A stretch of DNA of 38,286 nt, taken from the NCBI GenBank assembly GCA_017524905.1, contig JAFXUP010000111.1:1-38286 (forward strand), in the 5' to 3' direction. Of the stretch, positions 25,443 through 34,279 are shown piece by piece (the first letter of the stretch is position 1; each line of letters starts with the position of its first letter). Source of the DNA: Acholeplasmatales bacterium (GTDB taxonomy: Bacteria > Bacillota_I > Bacilli_A > Acholeplasmatales > Anaeroplasmataceae). The notes beneath the pieces are model-generated. The model was not told the origin of the DNA. It searched no databases and worked only from the letters and a program-made list of their open reading frames with translations. A program made the position numbers and the translations under genes.

Positions 25443-26945
25443 TTAGTCTTCATCATGAATTAAAGCAAGCTTTACAGCCTTATGCCAACCCTTTAATTTA
25501 GCACATCTTATTTCATCTGGCATTGTTGGATTAAATGTTTTTTCAATTTCTTTATTTTCAATTATTTCATTTAAATTCTTCCAATAGCCAGTTTGAAGTC
25601 CAGCTAAGTAGGCAGCACCTAAGGCTGTAACCTCAACAACCTTTGGTCTTCTAACCTCTGCCTTTAAAATATCAGCTTCAAATTGCATTAAGAAATTATT
25701 TTTACAAGCACCACCATCTACTGAAAGTGATTTAATATCTATATTTAAATCATTTTCCATAGCTTTTAATACATCATATACTTGATATGCTATACCTTCC
25801 ATAGTTGCTCTTATTAAATGCTCTTTTGTAGTACCTCTTGTTATACCTGTAATAATACCTCTTGCATCTCCATCCCAATATGGAGCTCCAAGTCCTGTAA
25901 AGGCAGGTACTACATATACACCACCTGTATCCTTAACCTTTAATGAATAATCCTCTGTTTTAGATGGATCTTTTATCATTCTTAATTCATCTCTTAACCA
26001 CTTAACTGCAGCTCCTCCAATAAATACAGAGCCTTCTAAAACATAATCAGGCTTTTCTCCTTCTAAAGATGCACCTAAGGTTGTAACTAAGCCATGCTTA
26101 GATTTAATTGCGCAATCTCCAGTATTCATAAGCATAAAACAGCCTGTTCCAAAGGTGTTTTTAATATCACCTTTATTAACACATAATTGACCAAATAAGG
26201 AGCCTTGTTGGTCTCCAACAATACCTGTAATAGGAATAATTGCACCTATTTGATCTATTTTTGTTTTACCAAACATATGGCTTGATGAATATACATTAGG
26301 AAGCATTTCTTTTGGTATATCAAATAATTTTAATAAATCTTCATCCCATTTTAAGGTATGAATATTAAATAATAAGGTACGAGAGGCATTAGTATAATCA
26401 GTTGCGAAAACCTCTCCTCCTGTTAAATGCCATAATAAATATGTATCTACAGTACCAAAGCAAAGCTTACCTTCCTTTGCTTTTTCTTTTGCTCCTTCAA
26501 CATTATCTAAAATCCATTTAATTTTAGATGCACTAAAATATGGATCTAATCTTAAGCCTGTTTTTGCATAAACAATTTCATCTAAGGATTCATCCTTTAA
26601 TAATTCTTTAATATATTCTTCTGTTCTTCTACATTGCCAAACAATGGCATTATAGATTGGCTTTCCGGTTTCTCTATCCCAAACAATAGTTGTTTCTCTT
26701 TGATTGGTAATACCAATAGAATCAATATCTTTTATACTTATTCCAGCTCTAGTTACAGCACCAAAAAGTGATGCCATTTGGCTTGATAATATTTCTATAG
26801 GATTATGCTCAACCCAGCCTGGATGAGGATATATTTGATTAAATTCCTCTTGGGCCATTCCAATAATATCACCCTTCTTATCAAAAACAATCGCTCTTGA
26901 TGAGGTAGTACCTTGGTCTAAGGCTAAAATATATTTTTTATCCAT
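25443..26945 (-). CDS. glpK: Glycerol kinase
   Basis: A 500-residue FGGY-family kinase that converts glycerol and ATP to glycerol-3-phosphate. The start [17 protein letters not shown] is the phosphate-binding loop. [13 protein letters not shown] and [14 protein letters not shown], then [10 protein letters not shown], complete the ATP and glycerol sites. The region before GIVGDQQ reads [20 protein letters not shown]. As I recall, Firmicute enzymes activated by HPr carry a YHFFG-like His segment here; it is missing, so PTS phosphorylation of the enzyme is doubtful. The gene lies 3 nt after the DUF1667 gene, in an operon with the glycerol-3-phosphate oxidation genes. No glpF facilitator is seen in the window. 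Confidence 0.97.
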   Translation of the reverse strand: MDKKYILALDQGTTSSRAIVFDKKGDIIGMAQEEFNQIYPHPGWVEHNPIEILSSQMASLFGAVTRAGISIKDIDSIGITNQRETTIVWDRETGKPIYNAIVWQCRRTEEYIKELLKDESLDEIVYAKTGLRLDPYFSASKIKWILDNVEGAKEKAKEGKLCFGTVDTYLLWHLTGGEVFATDYTNASRTLLFNIHTLKWDEDLLKLFDIPKEMLPNVYSSSHMFGKTKIDQIGAIIPITGIVGDQQGSLFGQLCVNKGDIKNTFGTGCFMLMNTGDCAIKSKHGLVTTLGASLEGEKPDYVLEGSVFIGGAAVKWLRDELRMIKDPSKTEDYSLKVKDTGGVYVVPAFTGLGAPYWDGDARGIITGITRGTTKEHLIRATMEGIAYQVYDVLKAMENDLNIDIKSLSVDGGACKNNFLMQFEADILKAEVRRPKVVEVTALGAAYLAGLQTGYWKNLNEIIENKEIEKTFNPTMPDEIRCAKLKGWHKAVKLALIHDED

Positions 26946-26948
26946 AAA

Positions 26949-27308
26949 TTAAATCCTTTCTACATTAGAGGTTGCAATAATATCTATATTTGTATTTAAA
27001 ACATTTTTAACTATTATATCTCCAATATGAACTGGAGCCTCACACTCTATATCCTTTAATACATTTAATGCTTCAAATATTAATTCCTTTGGAATAGGTT
27101 CCTTTGTTTTAATTGAAACAACCTTATTAATTCCATTTTTAACTCTTACAGATGATGTTACCATTCTTAAAGGATGTAAGACTTCATTTATTCCATATGT
27201 CTTTCCTCTAGGACAAGTGTTTCCAGTTACTATTATATTAGATTTATCGCTATCATCAACACTTAAATGACATCCCATAGGACAATTAATACAAATTAAT
27301 TCTTTCAT
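26949..27308 (-). CDS. DUF1667 protein
   Basis: A 119-residue protein with a Cys-rich N-terminus. CINCPMGC gives Cys6, Cys9 and Cys13, and a fourth Cys follows in TGNTCPRGKTYG near residue 32. This pattern suggests an iron-sulfur or zinc site. DUF1667 genes are regularly found beside GlpA-like and FAD oxidoreductase genes, as here, and the protein is thought to be a small subunit of that complex. AAGGAG precedes the ATG. The gaps to its neighbours are 3 nt on both sides. The family is certain, the role inferred. Confidence 0.92.
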   Translation of the reverse strand: MKELICINCPMGCHLSVDDSDKSNIIVTGNTCPRGKTYGINEVLHPLRMVTSSVRVKNGINKVVSIKTKEPIPKELIFEALNVLKDIECEAPVHIGDIIVKNVLNTNIDIIATSNVERI

Positions 27309-27311
27309 AAG

Positions 27312-28565
27312 TTAGCTCCTTAAATAAACCTTTATTTCTTTTGCGCTACGAAGTTTTTTAACCTCATCGCTTCCTAAATCAATAGTTTGCATCTCACCTG
27401 GGGCAACGACTTGCTTCATTTTTGAATAAATAATTTCATCATCTACCATTACTTCTAATCTTACATGCTTATAAACATTATCGACTCTTAGCTTTAAATT
27501 CATCGGATCAAAATTATCATTTTTTAATATTAATTCAGGAACAACATATCTAACACCATTTGATGTTTTAATCTCTGTTGAAGAAATCTTTTCTTTATTT
27601 TTAGAATTAATGTATAAAACAGCTTTTTTACCTGCTTCTTTTGCTTCCTTAGATACAAAATCAACTAAATCATGAACATGAAGCACATTACCACATTCAA
27701 AAATACCAGGTATATTAGTCATTAAATTATCATCTACTATTGCACCTCTTGTTATTCTTGAAATAGATACATCTGCTCCTCTTGCAAGCTCATTTTCAGG
27801 TAATAAGCCAACAGATAACAATAAGGTATCACATTTAATTTCTTGAGCAGTTTCCATTTTAGGATTTAATTTTTCATCAACCTCTGCAATAATTACTGAT
27901 TCAACTCTATCATCACCTTTTATTTCAACTACTGTATGTGAAAATAAAAGAGGAATATTAAAATCATTTAAGCATTGAACAATATTTCTATTTAAGCCAC
28001 TAGAATAAGGCATTAATTCAATTACAGCCTTAACCTTTGCACCTTCAAAGGTCATTCTTCTTGCCATAATTAAGCCAATATCACCAGATCCTAAAATAAC
28101 AACTTCTTTTCCAGGCATTAAACCATCAATATTAACAAGCTTTTGAGCTGTTCCAGCTGAATAAACACCAGCAGGTCGAGATCCTGCAATATTAATAGCA
28201 CCTCTAGGGCGTTCTCTACAGCCGCAAGATAAAATAATAGCTTCTGCATCAATTAATAAAAGTCCATCACTAGATAAGGCTTTTACTCTTTTATCATTTG
28301 AAATATCTATTACTGTTGTATTTAATAAATATTTTATATTTCTTTTTTTAACCTCATCAATAAATCTTTGAGCATATTCTGGTCCTGTTAATTCCTCATT
28401 AAATGTATGAAGCCCAAAACCATTATGAATACATTGGTTTAAAATTCCTCCTAATTTATCCTCACGCTCTAAAATTAAAATATCTCTTTCACCACTATCA
28501 TATGCTGAAATTGCGGCAGCAAGACCAGCAGGTCCTCCTCCTACGATTAAAACTCTAACATTCAT
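27312..28565 (-). CDS. NAD(P)/FAD-dependent oxidoreductase, glycerol-3-phosphate dehydrogenase partner
   Basis: A 417-residue pyridine-nucleotide-disulfide type flavoprotein. VLIVGGGPAGLAAAISAYDS binds FAD. GGILNQCIHNGFGLHTF is the hallmark of the subfamily found beside GlpA-like proteins. VVILGSGDIGLIMARRMTFE is the second, NAD-binding, fold. A late IFECGNVLHVHDLVD closes the FAD site. It starts within the glpA-like stop (TAATG), with GGGAGG upstream. In this context it probably passes electrons from glycerol-3-phosphate oxidation to NAD or another acceptor. That role is inferred from the neighbours. Confidence 0.9.
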   Translation of the reverse strand: MNVRVLIVGGGPAGLAAAISAYDSGERDILILEREDKLGGILNQCIHNGFGLHTFNEELTGPEYAQRFIDEVKKRNIKYLLNTTVIDISNDKRVKALSSDGLLLIDAEAIILSCGCRERPRGAINIAGSRPAGVYSAGTAQKLVNIDGLMPGKEVVILGSGDIGLIMARRMTFEGAKVKAVIELMPYSSGLNRNIVQCLNDFNIPLLFSHTVVEIKGDDRVESVIIAEVDEKLNPKMETAQEIKCDTLLLSVGLLPENELARGADVSISRITRGAIVDDNLMTNIPGIFECGNVLHVHDLVDFVSKEAKEAGKKAVLYINSKNKEKISSTEIKTSNGVRYVVPELILKNDNFDPMNLKLRVDNVYKHVRLEVMVDDEIIYSKMKQVVAPGEMQTIDLGSDEVKKLRSAKEIKVYLRS

Positions 28566-30004
28566 TAGTCTTTAATCCTCCCTTCAACAATGAAAGACTT
28601 ATTACCTCTTTTGGTAATATCTTCCATAGATAAACCTAATTCTTCTTTTAATATTTCCATAATCTTTGGAGTACAGAATCCCATCTGACATCTACCCATA
28701 CCAGCTCTAACTCTTCTTTTTACTCCATCTAAATCAACTGCCCCAGGAGTTCTTCTTATAGCTTCTTTAATTTCAGCCTCGCTAACAACCTCACAGCGAC
28801 AGATAACATGTCCATATTCTTTATTTTCCTTTATAGCCTCTTTAAGCTCATCATCTGTCATATGACTAATATGCTTTATAGCTTTTCTTATAGGATTAAA
28901 ATTTAAATTATTCTCTAATTTTAAATAATTAGCAATTTCTTTTGCTGAATAAGACGCTATAGCTGGAGCTGATGCTAAACCAGGTGATTCTATTCCTACT
29001 AAATTAAATAATCCTTTAACATCCTCACTAAATGAAACAATAAAATCTTCATTTTCCTCATGAGCACGAAGTCCAGAAAATTGAGTAATTATTCCACCCT
29101 TTGGTAAACTAGGAACAGATATTAAAGCTTTTTTCCATACCTCATTTAATCCATCTGGTGTTGTCCATGTTAAATCCTTATTACTAACATCTAAGGCAGT
29201 AGGACCAACAATAATATTTCCATGACATGTTGGAGATACTAAAATACCCTTACCCATTTTAGTTGGTAATTGGAATAATGTTTTTTTAGAAATATATGAA
29301 TATTCTTTATCTAATAAAACATATTCACCCTTACGAGCTATAATATGATATTTATGATTAGATAGCATATTATTAATTTCATCACTATGGCATCCAGCAG
29401 CATTAACTAAAACTTTAGTTTCATATTTTTTACCATCTAAAGTCTTAATTATAAATAAATCATTTTCTTTATGAATATTAATAACTTCTTTATTAAATTC
29501 AAATCTAACACCATTAGAAGCCGCATTTTCAGCCATTGCTATACACATTTCATAAGGTGAAACAATTCCTGAGGTTTCGGCATATAAGCCTTCAACAACA
29601 AGAGATGAAACATTAGGCTCCATTTTTCTTATCTCATCACCTGATAAAATTTTGCAGCCTTTTACATTATTTAGTCTTGCTCTTTCCATTAATTCATCTA
29701 ATGTTTTTCTTCCTTCTTTAGAAAAAGATAAAACAAATGCGCCATTTTGCTTAAATGGAAAATCCAATTCCTTACTTAAATTAGGATATAATTTTGCTCC
29801 TTCAACATTAAAAAAAGCTTTTTTAGAATTAGGCTTTGCATCAAAGCCTGCATGAACAATTCCTGAATTAGCTTTTGTTGTACCACATGATACATCATTA
29901 TTTTTTTCTAATACTAAAATATTGGCTTTATATTTAGACAATTCTCTTGCAATAGATGAGCCTATAATACCAGAACCAATTATGATAATATCTTCCATAA
30001 TCAT
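28565..30004 (-). CDS. GlpA-like FAD oxidoreductase with C-terminal BFD-type [2Fe-2S] domain
   Basis: About 479 residues. The DAO-type FAD domain starts IIIIGSGIIGSSIARELSKY and oxidises glycerol-3-phosphate to dihydroxyacetone phosphate in related proteins. The C-terminus holds a bacterioferritin-associated-ferredoxin-like domain: CRC near residue 400, then CQMGFC about 35 residues later, which fits a [2Fe-2S] site. The start is uncertain: ATGs lie at 30010, 30004 and 29998. I prefer 30004, since AGGAG lies 6 nt before it. It is the first gene of the glycerol operon, with an extended -10 promoter and a catabolite-type site. Annotation as glpA is reasonable but not proven. An amino-acid oxidase is the alternative. 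Confidence 0.88.
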   Translation of the reverse strand: MIMEDIIIIGSGIIGSSIARELSKYKANILVLEKNNDVSCGTTKANSGIVHAGFDAKPNSKKAFFNVEGAKLYPNLSKELDFPFKQNGAFVLSFSKEGRKTLDELMERARLNNVKGCKILSGDEIRKMEPNVSSLVVEGLYAETSGIVSPYEMCIAMAENAASNGVRFEFNKEVINIHKENDLFIIKTLDGKKYETKVLVNAAGCHSDEINNMLSNHKYHIIARKGEYVLLDKEYSYISKKTLFQLPTKMGKGILVSPTCHGNIIVGPTALDVSNKDLTWTTPDGLNEVWKKALISVPSLPKGGIITQFSGLRAHEENEDFIVSFSEDVKGLFNLVGIESPGLASAPAIASYSAKEIANYLKLENNLNFNPIRKAIKHISHMTDDELKEAIKENKEYGHVICRCEVVSEAEIKEAIRRTPGAVDLDGVKRRVRAGMGRCQMGFCTPKIMEILKEELGLSMEDITKRGNKSFIVEGRIKD

Positions 30005-30019
30005 CCACATCTCCTATTT

Positions 30020-30035
30020 ATAAAATCGTTTTCAT
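30020..30035 (-). promoter_or_regulatory. Candidate cre (CcpA) site of the glycerol operon
   Basis: On the minus strand ATGAAAACGATTTTAT fits the cre consensus TGWAARCGYTWNCW with two mismatches. It sits at about +1 to +16 of the predicted transcript, where CcpA binding would block transcription. Confidence 0.5.
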
Positions 30036-30042
30036 TAAACTT

Positions 30043-30051
30043 ATTATATCA
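30043..30051 (-). promoter_or_regulatory. Extended -10 promoter of the glycerol operon
   Basis: TGATATAAT on the minus strand with TATAAT at 30043-30048. The -35 is weak. The start is predicted near 30036. Confidence 0.55.
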
Positions 30052-30115
30052 TAAAAAGCTTAAAAAATGATACCTTTTCTCTCATTTTTTATAATTAATA
30101 GAAAAAGATAAAACC

Positions 30116-30145
30116 TATAAAAAAAATTCCTAAAAATTAGGAATT
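30116..30145 (-). terminator. Terminator of the Nudix gene
   Basis: Stem AATTCCTAA / TTAGGAATT (30125-30133, 30137-30145) overlaps the stop codon and is followed by eight T on the minus strand. Confidence 0.9.
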
Positions 30146-30706
30146 CTTTTTCAATGATTTTACATATTTATTTAATTTAGCATATATAGGTAGCATCAAT
30201 TCTTCTTTAACAACGTTTTTAACTTCATCTATTGCCACCCATTGTAATCCACTATTTTCATCTGGCTTAATTGTTAATTTTTCAAATTCATCTGCAATAA
30301 TTAAATATGTTGCATTTAAATGAAGATGAGCATTAACAAATTTCCCATTTTTAATATGAGGAGCAACAGGTAATATTTCAACTGAAATAATATCATCACT
30401 ATATGGGTATATATTTGTAAGGCCTGATTCTTCTTTTACTTCCTTTAAGGTTACTTTCAAAAGATTAGGATCTTTATCAGTATGACCACCAAGCCATCCC
30501 CAGTTTTTATAAATATTATGATAATTTAATAAAACCTTATCCATTTTTTTATTAACAACCCATGCTGATGCTGAAAAATGAGCTATTAAATTATTTCTAT
30601 CTAATGAAAAATCTCCATATTCATCTATAAAATCAAGCATTACTTTTAAATCTTTTTCTTCTTGTTCACATGTTGGAATATATTTTTTTAAATCTTCTTT
30701 ATACAT
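30137..30706 (-). CDS. Nudix hydrolase
   Basis: A 189-residue Nudix-fold protein. The Nudix box is GGHTDKDPNLLKVT followed by LKEVKEESGL. The metal-binding EVKEE core is kept, while the usual Arg is Lys and the first Glu is Pro, a tolerated variant in some families. A 55-residue N-terminal helical part precedes the domain. The likely reaction is hydrolysis of a nucleoside diphosphate linked to another group. The substrate is unknown. I chose the ATG at 30706 (MYKEDLKKYI) with GGGG close upstream; the open frame begins with a TTG at 30736 inside the pta terminator hairpin. It may depend on read-through from pta. Confidence 0.87.
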   Translation of the reverse strand: MYKEDLKKYIPTCEQEEKDLKVMLDFIDEYGDFSLDRNNLIAHFSASAWVVNKKMDKVLLNYHNIYKNWGWLGGHTDKDPNLLKVTLKEVKEESGLTNIYPYSDDIISVEILPVAPHIKNGKFVNAHLHLNATYLIIADEFEKLTIKPDENSGLQWVAIDEVKNVVKEELMLPIYAKLNKYVKSLKKNS

Positions 30707-30719
30707 AAAACCCCATAAA

Positions 30720-30748
30720 AAATTATAAGGAAGCAAAAAGCTTCCTTA
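30720..30748 (-). terminator. Terminator after pta
   Basis: Stem TAAGGAAGC / GCTTCCTTA (30726-30734, 30740-30748) with a 5-nt loop. On the minus strand it is followed by TAATTTTTTA, a modest T-tract, so it may be leaky into the Nudix gene. Confidence 0.8.
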
Positions 30749-30772
30749 CATTTTATTTATTTTAAAATTAAA

Positions 30773-31795
30773 TTATTCAGCCATACCAGCTGTAATGATT
30801 GCCATCTTATAAACTTCATCAGCATCACAACCACGAGATAAATCATTGATTGGAGCATTTAAGCCTTGTAAAATTGGACCATAAGCAGCATAGCCACCTA
30901 GTCTTTGAGCAATCTTATAACCGATATTTCCTGCTTCAATAAGTGGGAAAATGAAAGTATTTGCTTGACCAGCAACTTTTGAATCTGGACACTTAGTCTT
31001 AGCAACTACAGGAGATACTGCAGCATCGAATTGGAATTCACCATCGATAACTAAGCTTGGATCCATCTTCTTAGCTTCAATTACAGCATCATGTGATAAT
31101 TGAACTGTTCCACCCTTACCAGAACCATAAGTAGAGAAGCTTAATACAGCAACCTTTGGATCAATTCCAAAGAATGCAGCTGTCTTTGCAGTTTCAACAG
31201 CAACTTCTGCAAGCTTTCTTGCAGCTGGTACTAATACTTCACCAGTAGTTTTATCTACTGTATCTTCATAAGAAATATTAATTGCACAGTCGCCCATTGC
31301 AATTCTTTCTTCCTTACCATCTTTTTCTCTAAATAAGATGAATGAAGATGATACTAAGTTAGCACCCTTTTTAGTCTTTACTAATTGTAAAGCTGGTCTA
31401 ACTGTATCAGCTGTTGAATAAGTAGCACCACCTAATAATGCATCAGCCTTACCCATCTTAACTAGCATTGTACCAAAGTAATTTGATTTTGCTAAAGCTG
31501 CCTTACATTCTTCAGGAGTCATTTTACCCTTTCTTAATTCAACCATTTTATTTACCATTTCATCCATACCTTCATAAGTAGCTGGATCTAAAATAGTAGC
31601 TTTAGAAACATTAAAGTTTCCTTCTTTAGCCTTTGCGTTAACAGCTTCAACGTTACCACAAAGAATAACATCCATTAAATCTTCTTTTAATAATCTATCT
31701 GCTGCAGATAAGATTCTAGCATCTGTACCTTCAGTAAATACGATTGTTTTCTTACTAGCCTTTAAGTTAGCTAATAACTTATCAAACATTCCCAT
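30773..31795 (-). CDS. pta: Phosphate acetyltransferase
   Basis: A 340-residue enzyme that interconverts acetyl-CoA and acetyl phosphate, feeding acetate kinase for fermentative ATP. The family blocks are IVFTEGTDARILSAADRLL, ALLGGATYSTADTVRPALQL, VAVLSFSTYGSGKGG, DGEFQFDAAVSP and AGNIGYKIAQRLGGY. The length is that of the short, class I enzyme. GGAGG lies 10 nt before the ATG. It has its own promoter (31856-31884) and a 20-bp palindrome in the leader. An ackA partner is not in the window. Confidence 0.97.
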   Translation of the reverse strand: MGMFDKLLANLKASKKTIVFTEGTDARILSAADRLLKEDLMDVILCGNVEAVNAKAKEGNFNVSKATILDPATYEGMDEMVNKMVELRKGKMTPEECKAALAKSNYFGTMLVKMGKADALLGGATYSTADTVRPALQLVKTKKGANLVSSSFILFREKDGKEERIAMGDCAINISYEDTVDKTTGEVLVPAARKLAEVAVETAKTAAFFGIDPKVAVLSFSTYGSGKGGTVQLSHDAVIEAKKMDPSLVIDGEFQFDAAVSPVVAKTKCPDSKVAGQANTFIFPLIEAGNIGYKIAQRLGGYAAYGPILQGLNAPINDLSRGCDADEVYKMAIITAGMAE

Positions 31796-31823
31796 TATAA
31801 TTTTTCCTCCAATTATTATTTAA

Positions 31824-31843
31824 TGATTAAATATATTTAATCA
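31824..31843. promoter_or_regulatory. 20-bp perfect palindrome in the pta leader
   Basis: TGATTAAATATATTTAATCA lies between the predicted start and the GGAGG site. It could be an operator just after +1 or an RNA hairpin. No T-run follows, so it is not a terminator. Confidence 0.5.
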
Positions 31844-31855
31844 CTACCATAAGAT

Positions 31856-31884
31856 ATTTAACTACTTTTATAAAATAAAGTCAA
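31856..31884 (-). promoter_or_regulatory. Promoter of pta
   Basis: TTGACT at 31879-31884, a 17-nt spacer and TTAAAT at 31856-31861. It lies right after the stop of the P-II-like gene. No terminator separates them. Confidence 0.55.
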
Positions 31885-31892
31885 GTTAGCTA

Positions 31893-32309
31893 TTAGTTTT
31901 CTTCTTTTTGTTCTAATTCTTTATTTTCTTCTTTTTCATTTTCAGTTGTATCAGATAATTCAATATTATTCTCTTTTAATATTTTTTCAATCTTTTTTGT
32001 TGTTAAACCTACTACCTCATCAATATGAGTTGTAAATGCAATACCTTGACCTGGAGTTTCAAGTCCAACCTCTTGATAAATAACATGTAATATTTTTTCT
32101 CTAATTTTTGAATTAACTAATATTAATACTATTTCTTTTTCAGGATGAATAACAATTCCATATTTAGATTCAGCATCAGGTCTTGATGTACCTCTTGCAT
32201 TTATAATTGTTCCACCTTTAACTCCATTTTTAGTTGCGACCTCCATTACTTGGTCGCCATATCCTTGATTAACTATAGCTACAATTAAATCATGTTGACT
32301 TGCTGCCAT
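31893..32309 (-). CDS. P-II-like signalling protein
   Basis: A 138-residue protein with the ferredoxin-like fold of the P-II family: IVAIVNQGYGDQVMEVATKN, then GGTIINARGTSRPDAESKYG (the region of the T-loop), and PGQGIAFTTHIDEVVG near the C-terminus. The last 30 residues are a Glu/Lys/Asn tail outside the domain. It is not a classical GlnB/GlnK, because the ammonium transporter amtB and glutamine synthetase are not neighbours and the T-loop is different. It is the last gene of the DUF1538 operon, 1 nt after a second P-II-like gene. It is predicted to regulate that membrane protein, by analogy with GlnK-AmtB. The effector is unknown. Confidence 0.82.
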   Translation of the reverse strand: MAASQHDLIVAIVNQGYGDQVMEVATKNGVKGGTIINARGTSRPDAESKYGIVIHPEKEIVLILVNSKIREKILHVIYQEVGLETPGQGIAFTTHIDEVVGLTTKKIEKILKENNIELSDTTENEKEENKELEQKEEN

Positions 32310-32310
32310 A

Positions 32311-32715
32311 TTACGCTACCTCCATGTCGTTATTTGCCAAAAAGTTATAAACCATTACACCAATTACTGATGTAATAGGTACTGTAAAAGCAATACCTTT
32401 ACCATTTCTTAATTTAAAATATTTATCTTCATAATCTGCTAATATTTTAGATATTTTATCCTCAGGTACAATAGATAAAATTACACCTTTTCCTTTGTCA
32501 GCAAATCCAAGTATTTTTGCAAGATCTGTAGGGGCAGTACCATGACCATATAATACAGTTTGCATATTTACACCAAAGCCTTGTAACACGTTAATATAAA
32601 AATCTATTTTACTCCTATCTACAATTGTAAATAATATTTTAATTTTTTTAGGAGCCTTCAAGGCTTCCTTTTTTTTAGGAGATTTTAAATTCTCTTTTTT
32701 TTCTTTCATCCGCAT
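32311..32715 (-). CDS. Second P-II-like protein with Lys-rich N-terminal extension
   Basis: A 134-residue protein. I chose the ATG at 32715 with AGGTGA just upstream; a GTG at 32724 and an ATG at 32709 are alternatives. The first 25 residues are Lys-rich (KEKKENLKSPKKKEALKAPK). A P-II-like fold follows: IKILFTIVDRSKIDFYINVL, YGHGTAPTDLAKILGFADKG, and GKGIAFTVPITSVIG near the end. The segment where the T-loop should lie is short, and no modification Tyr is obvious. It is diverged from the next P-II-like protein, so the pair could form a hetero-oligomer or sense different signals. The basic extension may bind the membrane or nucleic acid. It lies directly after the DUF1538 gene. Confidence 0.75.
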   Translation of the reverse strand: MRMKEKKENLKSPKKKEALKAPKKIKILFTIVDRSKIDFYINVLQGFGVNMQTVLYGHGTAPTDLAKILGFADKGKGVILSIVPEDKISKILADYEDKYFKLRNGKGIAFTVPITSVIGVMVYNFLANNDMEVA

Positions 32716-32724
32716 ATTTTTCAC

Positions 32725-34263
32725 CTAAAAATAAATAATTTGTTCATCATCTTTTGCACTCTTAAGCATCTTAGTTCTTTTAATTTTGTTATATTTTAAT
32801 CTAACTTCTGATTTAAAGCCTAATAACTGAATTGTAATCAAAGGTGTTAATGCAACCATTGCAACAACACCAAAGGCATCATTCAATAAATTATTAGGAT
32901 TTATAACAGAACAAACACCAATAGCAAAAGGCAATATAAAACTTGATGTTAAAGGTCCTGATGCAACTCCACCTGAGTCAAACGCAATAGATGTATAAAC
33001 TTTAGGAACAAAAAAAGATAATCCTAAAGATAATAAATAACCTGGAATTAAATAATATAAAATTGAAAAATCAAAAATTATTCTAATAAGTGATAAAAAA
33101 ATTGAAATTCCAACACCAGCAGATAAAGCAATAAGCATTGATTTTTTAGTTACACCGCCCATTGTTACTTCTTCAACTTGCTTTGTAAGCACATGAACAG
33201 CAGGTTCAGCAAGTACTACAACAGCTCCAATAACAAGACCAAATATTGTTGTTAAATATTCATTATATTGTCCCATCTGAGTTCCCATTTTAAAACCAAT
33301 TGATAAGAATCCAAATTCAGCTGCCGTTAAGAATATAACAAGTCCAATATATGTATAACCAATACCACTAAATATTAATTTTAGTTTTTTTGCTTGCAAA
33401 TGAATAAAGAAAAAATTAATTATTAAGAAAAATATAACAACTAATCCTAATGCAACAGCAACCTTACCCATTGTTTCAAGCATATGATATCCAAATTCAG
33501 CAATAATATTTTCTGGCAAATTATAGCTTGATAAATCAAATAATGATTGAGAATTTAAATCTGAAGCATCAATTGTTAAACCTAATAACAATACAGCTAA
33601 AATAGGTCCAATAGAGCACAAAGCAACCAAACCGAACGAATTTTCTTTAGCTCCTCTTCCACCTACAGTCATCGCAATACCCAATCCTAACGCCATTATA
33701 AATGGTACTGTTATAGGTCCTGTTGTAACACCACCAGAATCATATGCAAGTGATAAGAAATTTCCAGCACCTCTATCTAAAACCAATGCTGTAACAGCAA
33801 ACATTACCATATAAAAGAAAATTATCATCATTGTTAAATCAGCTTTCACAATTATTTTTATTACAGCAAGTACTAAAAATATACCAACACCTATACCAAC
33901 AAAGGCAATTAATAAATAAGGATTTACAACTGACCCAATTTGATTTGCTAAAACCTGTAAATCTGGTTCAGCTATTGTTATTAATAATCCTAACATAAAT
34001 AATACTAAAACAATAAGCCAAGGCTTTTTTGATTTTATTAATGCCGAACCAACCTGTTCACCCATTATACTCATTGCCATATCAGCTCCTAAATTAAAGA
34101 AGCTTATACCTATAATTAACATTAATGCTGAAACTAAAAATACAATTAATTCTTGAGCAGTTAAATTAACTAAAGGTGTAAAATATAAAATTAAAACAAT
34201 TACAGTAACAGGTAAAACTGATATCAATGATTCTTTTAATTTTAACCATAATTGCTTAAGCAT
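32725..34263 (-). CDS. DUF1538 membrane protein
   Basis: A 512-residue polytopic membrane protein with about 12-14 hydrophobic helices. An internal duplication is visible: AEPDLQVL at 98-105 matches AEPAVHVL at 352-359, and AYDSGGVTTGP at 173-183 matches AFDSGGVASGP at 427-437. The acidic and Gly-rich DSGGV repeat, placed between helices in both halves, probably forms a transport or ion path. DUF1538 proteins are uncharacterised as far as I know. The next two genes encode P-II-like proteins, pointing to a regulated transporter. GGAG lies 8 nt before the ATG. The C-terminal charged tail is cytosolic if the helix count is even. Confidence 0.88.
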   Translation of the reverse strand: MLKQLWLKLKESLISVLPVTVIVLILYFTPLVNLTAQELIVFLVSALMLIIGISFFNLGADMAMSIMGEQVGSALIKSKKPWLIVLVLFMLGLLITIAEPDLQVLANQIGSVVNPYLLIAFVGIGVGIFLVLAVIKIIVKADLTMMIIFFYMVMFAVTALVLDRGAGNFLSLAYDSGGVTTGPITVPFIMALGLGIAMTVGGRGAKENSFGLVALCSIGPILAVLLLGLTIDASDLNSQSLFDLSSYNLPENIIAEFGYHMLETMGKVAVALGLVVIFFLIINFFFIHLQAKKLKLIFSGIGYTYIGLVIFLTAAEFGFLSIGFKMGTQMGQYNEYLTTIFGLVIGAVVVLAEPAVHVLTKQVEEVTMGGVTKKSMLIALSAGVGISIFLSLIRIIFDFSILYYLIPGYLLSLGLSFFVPKVYTSIAFDSGGVASGPLTSSFILPFAIGVCSVINPNNLLNDAFGVVAMVALTPLITIQLLGFKSEVRLKYNKIKRTKMLKSAKDDEQIIYF

Positions 34264-34279
34264 ATAATCATCTCCGTTA

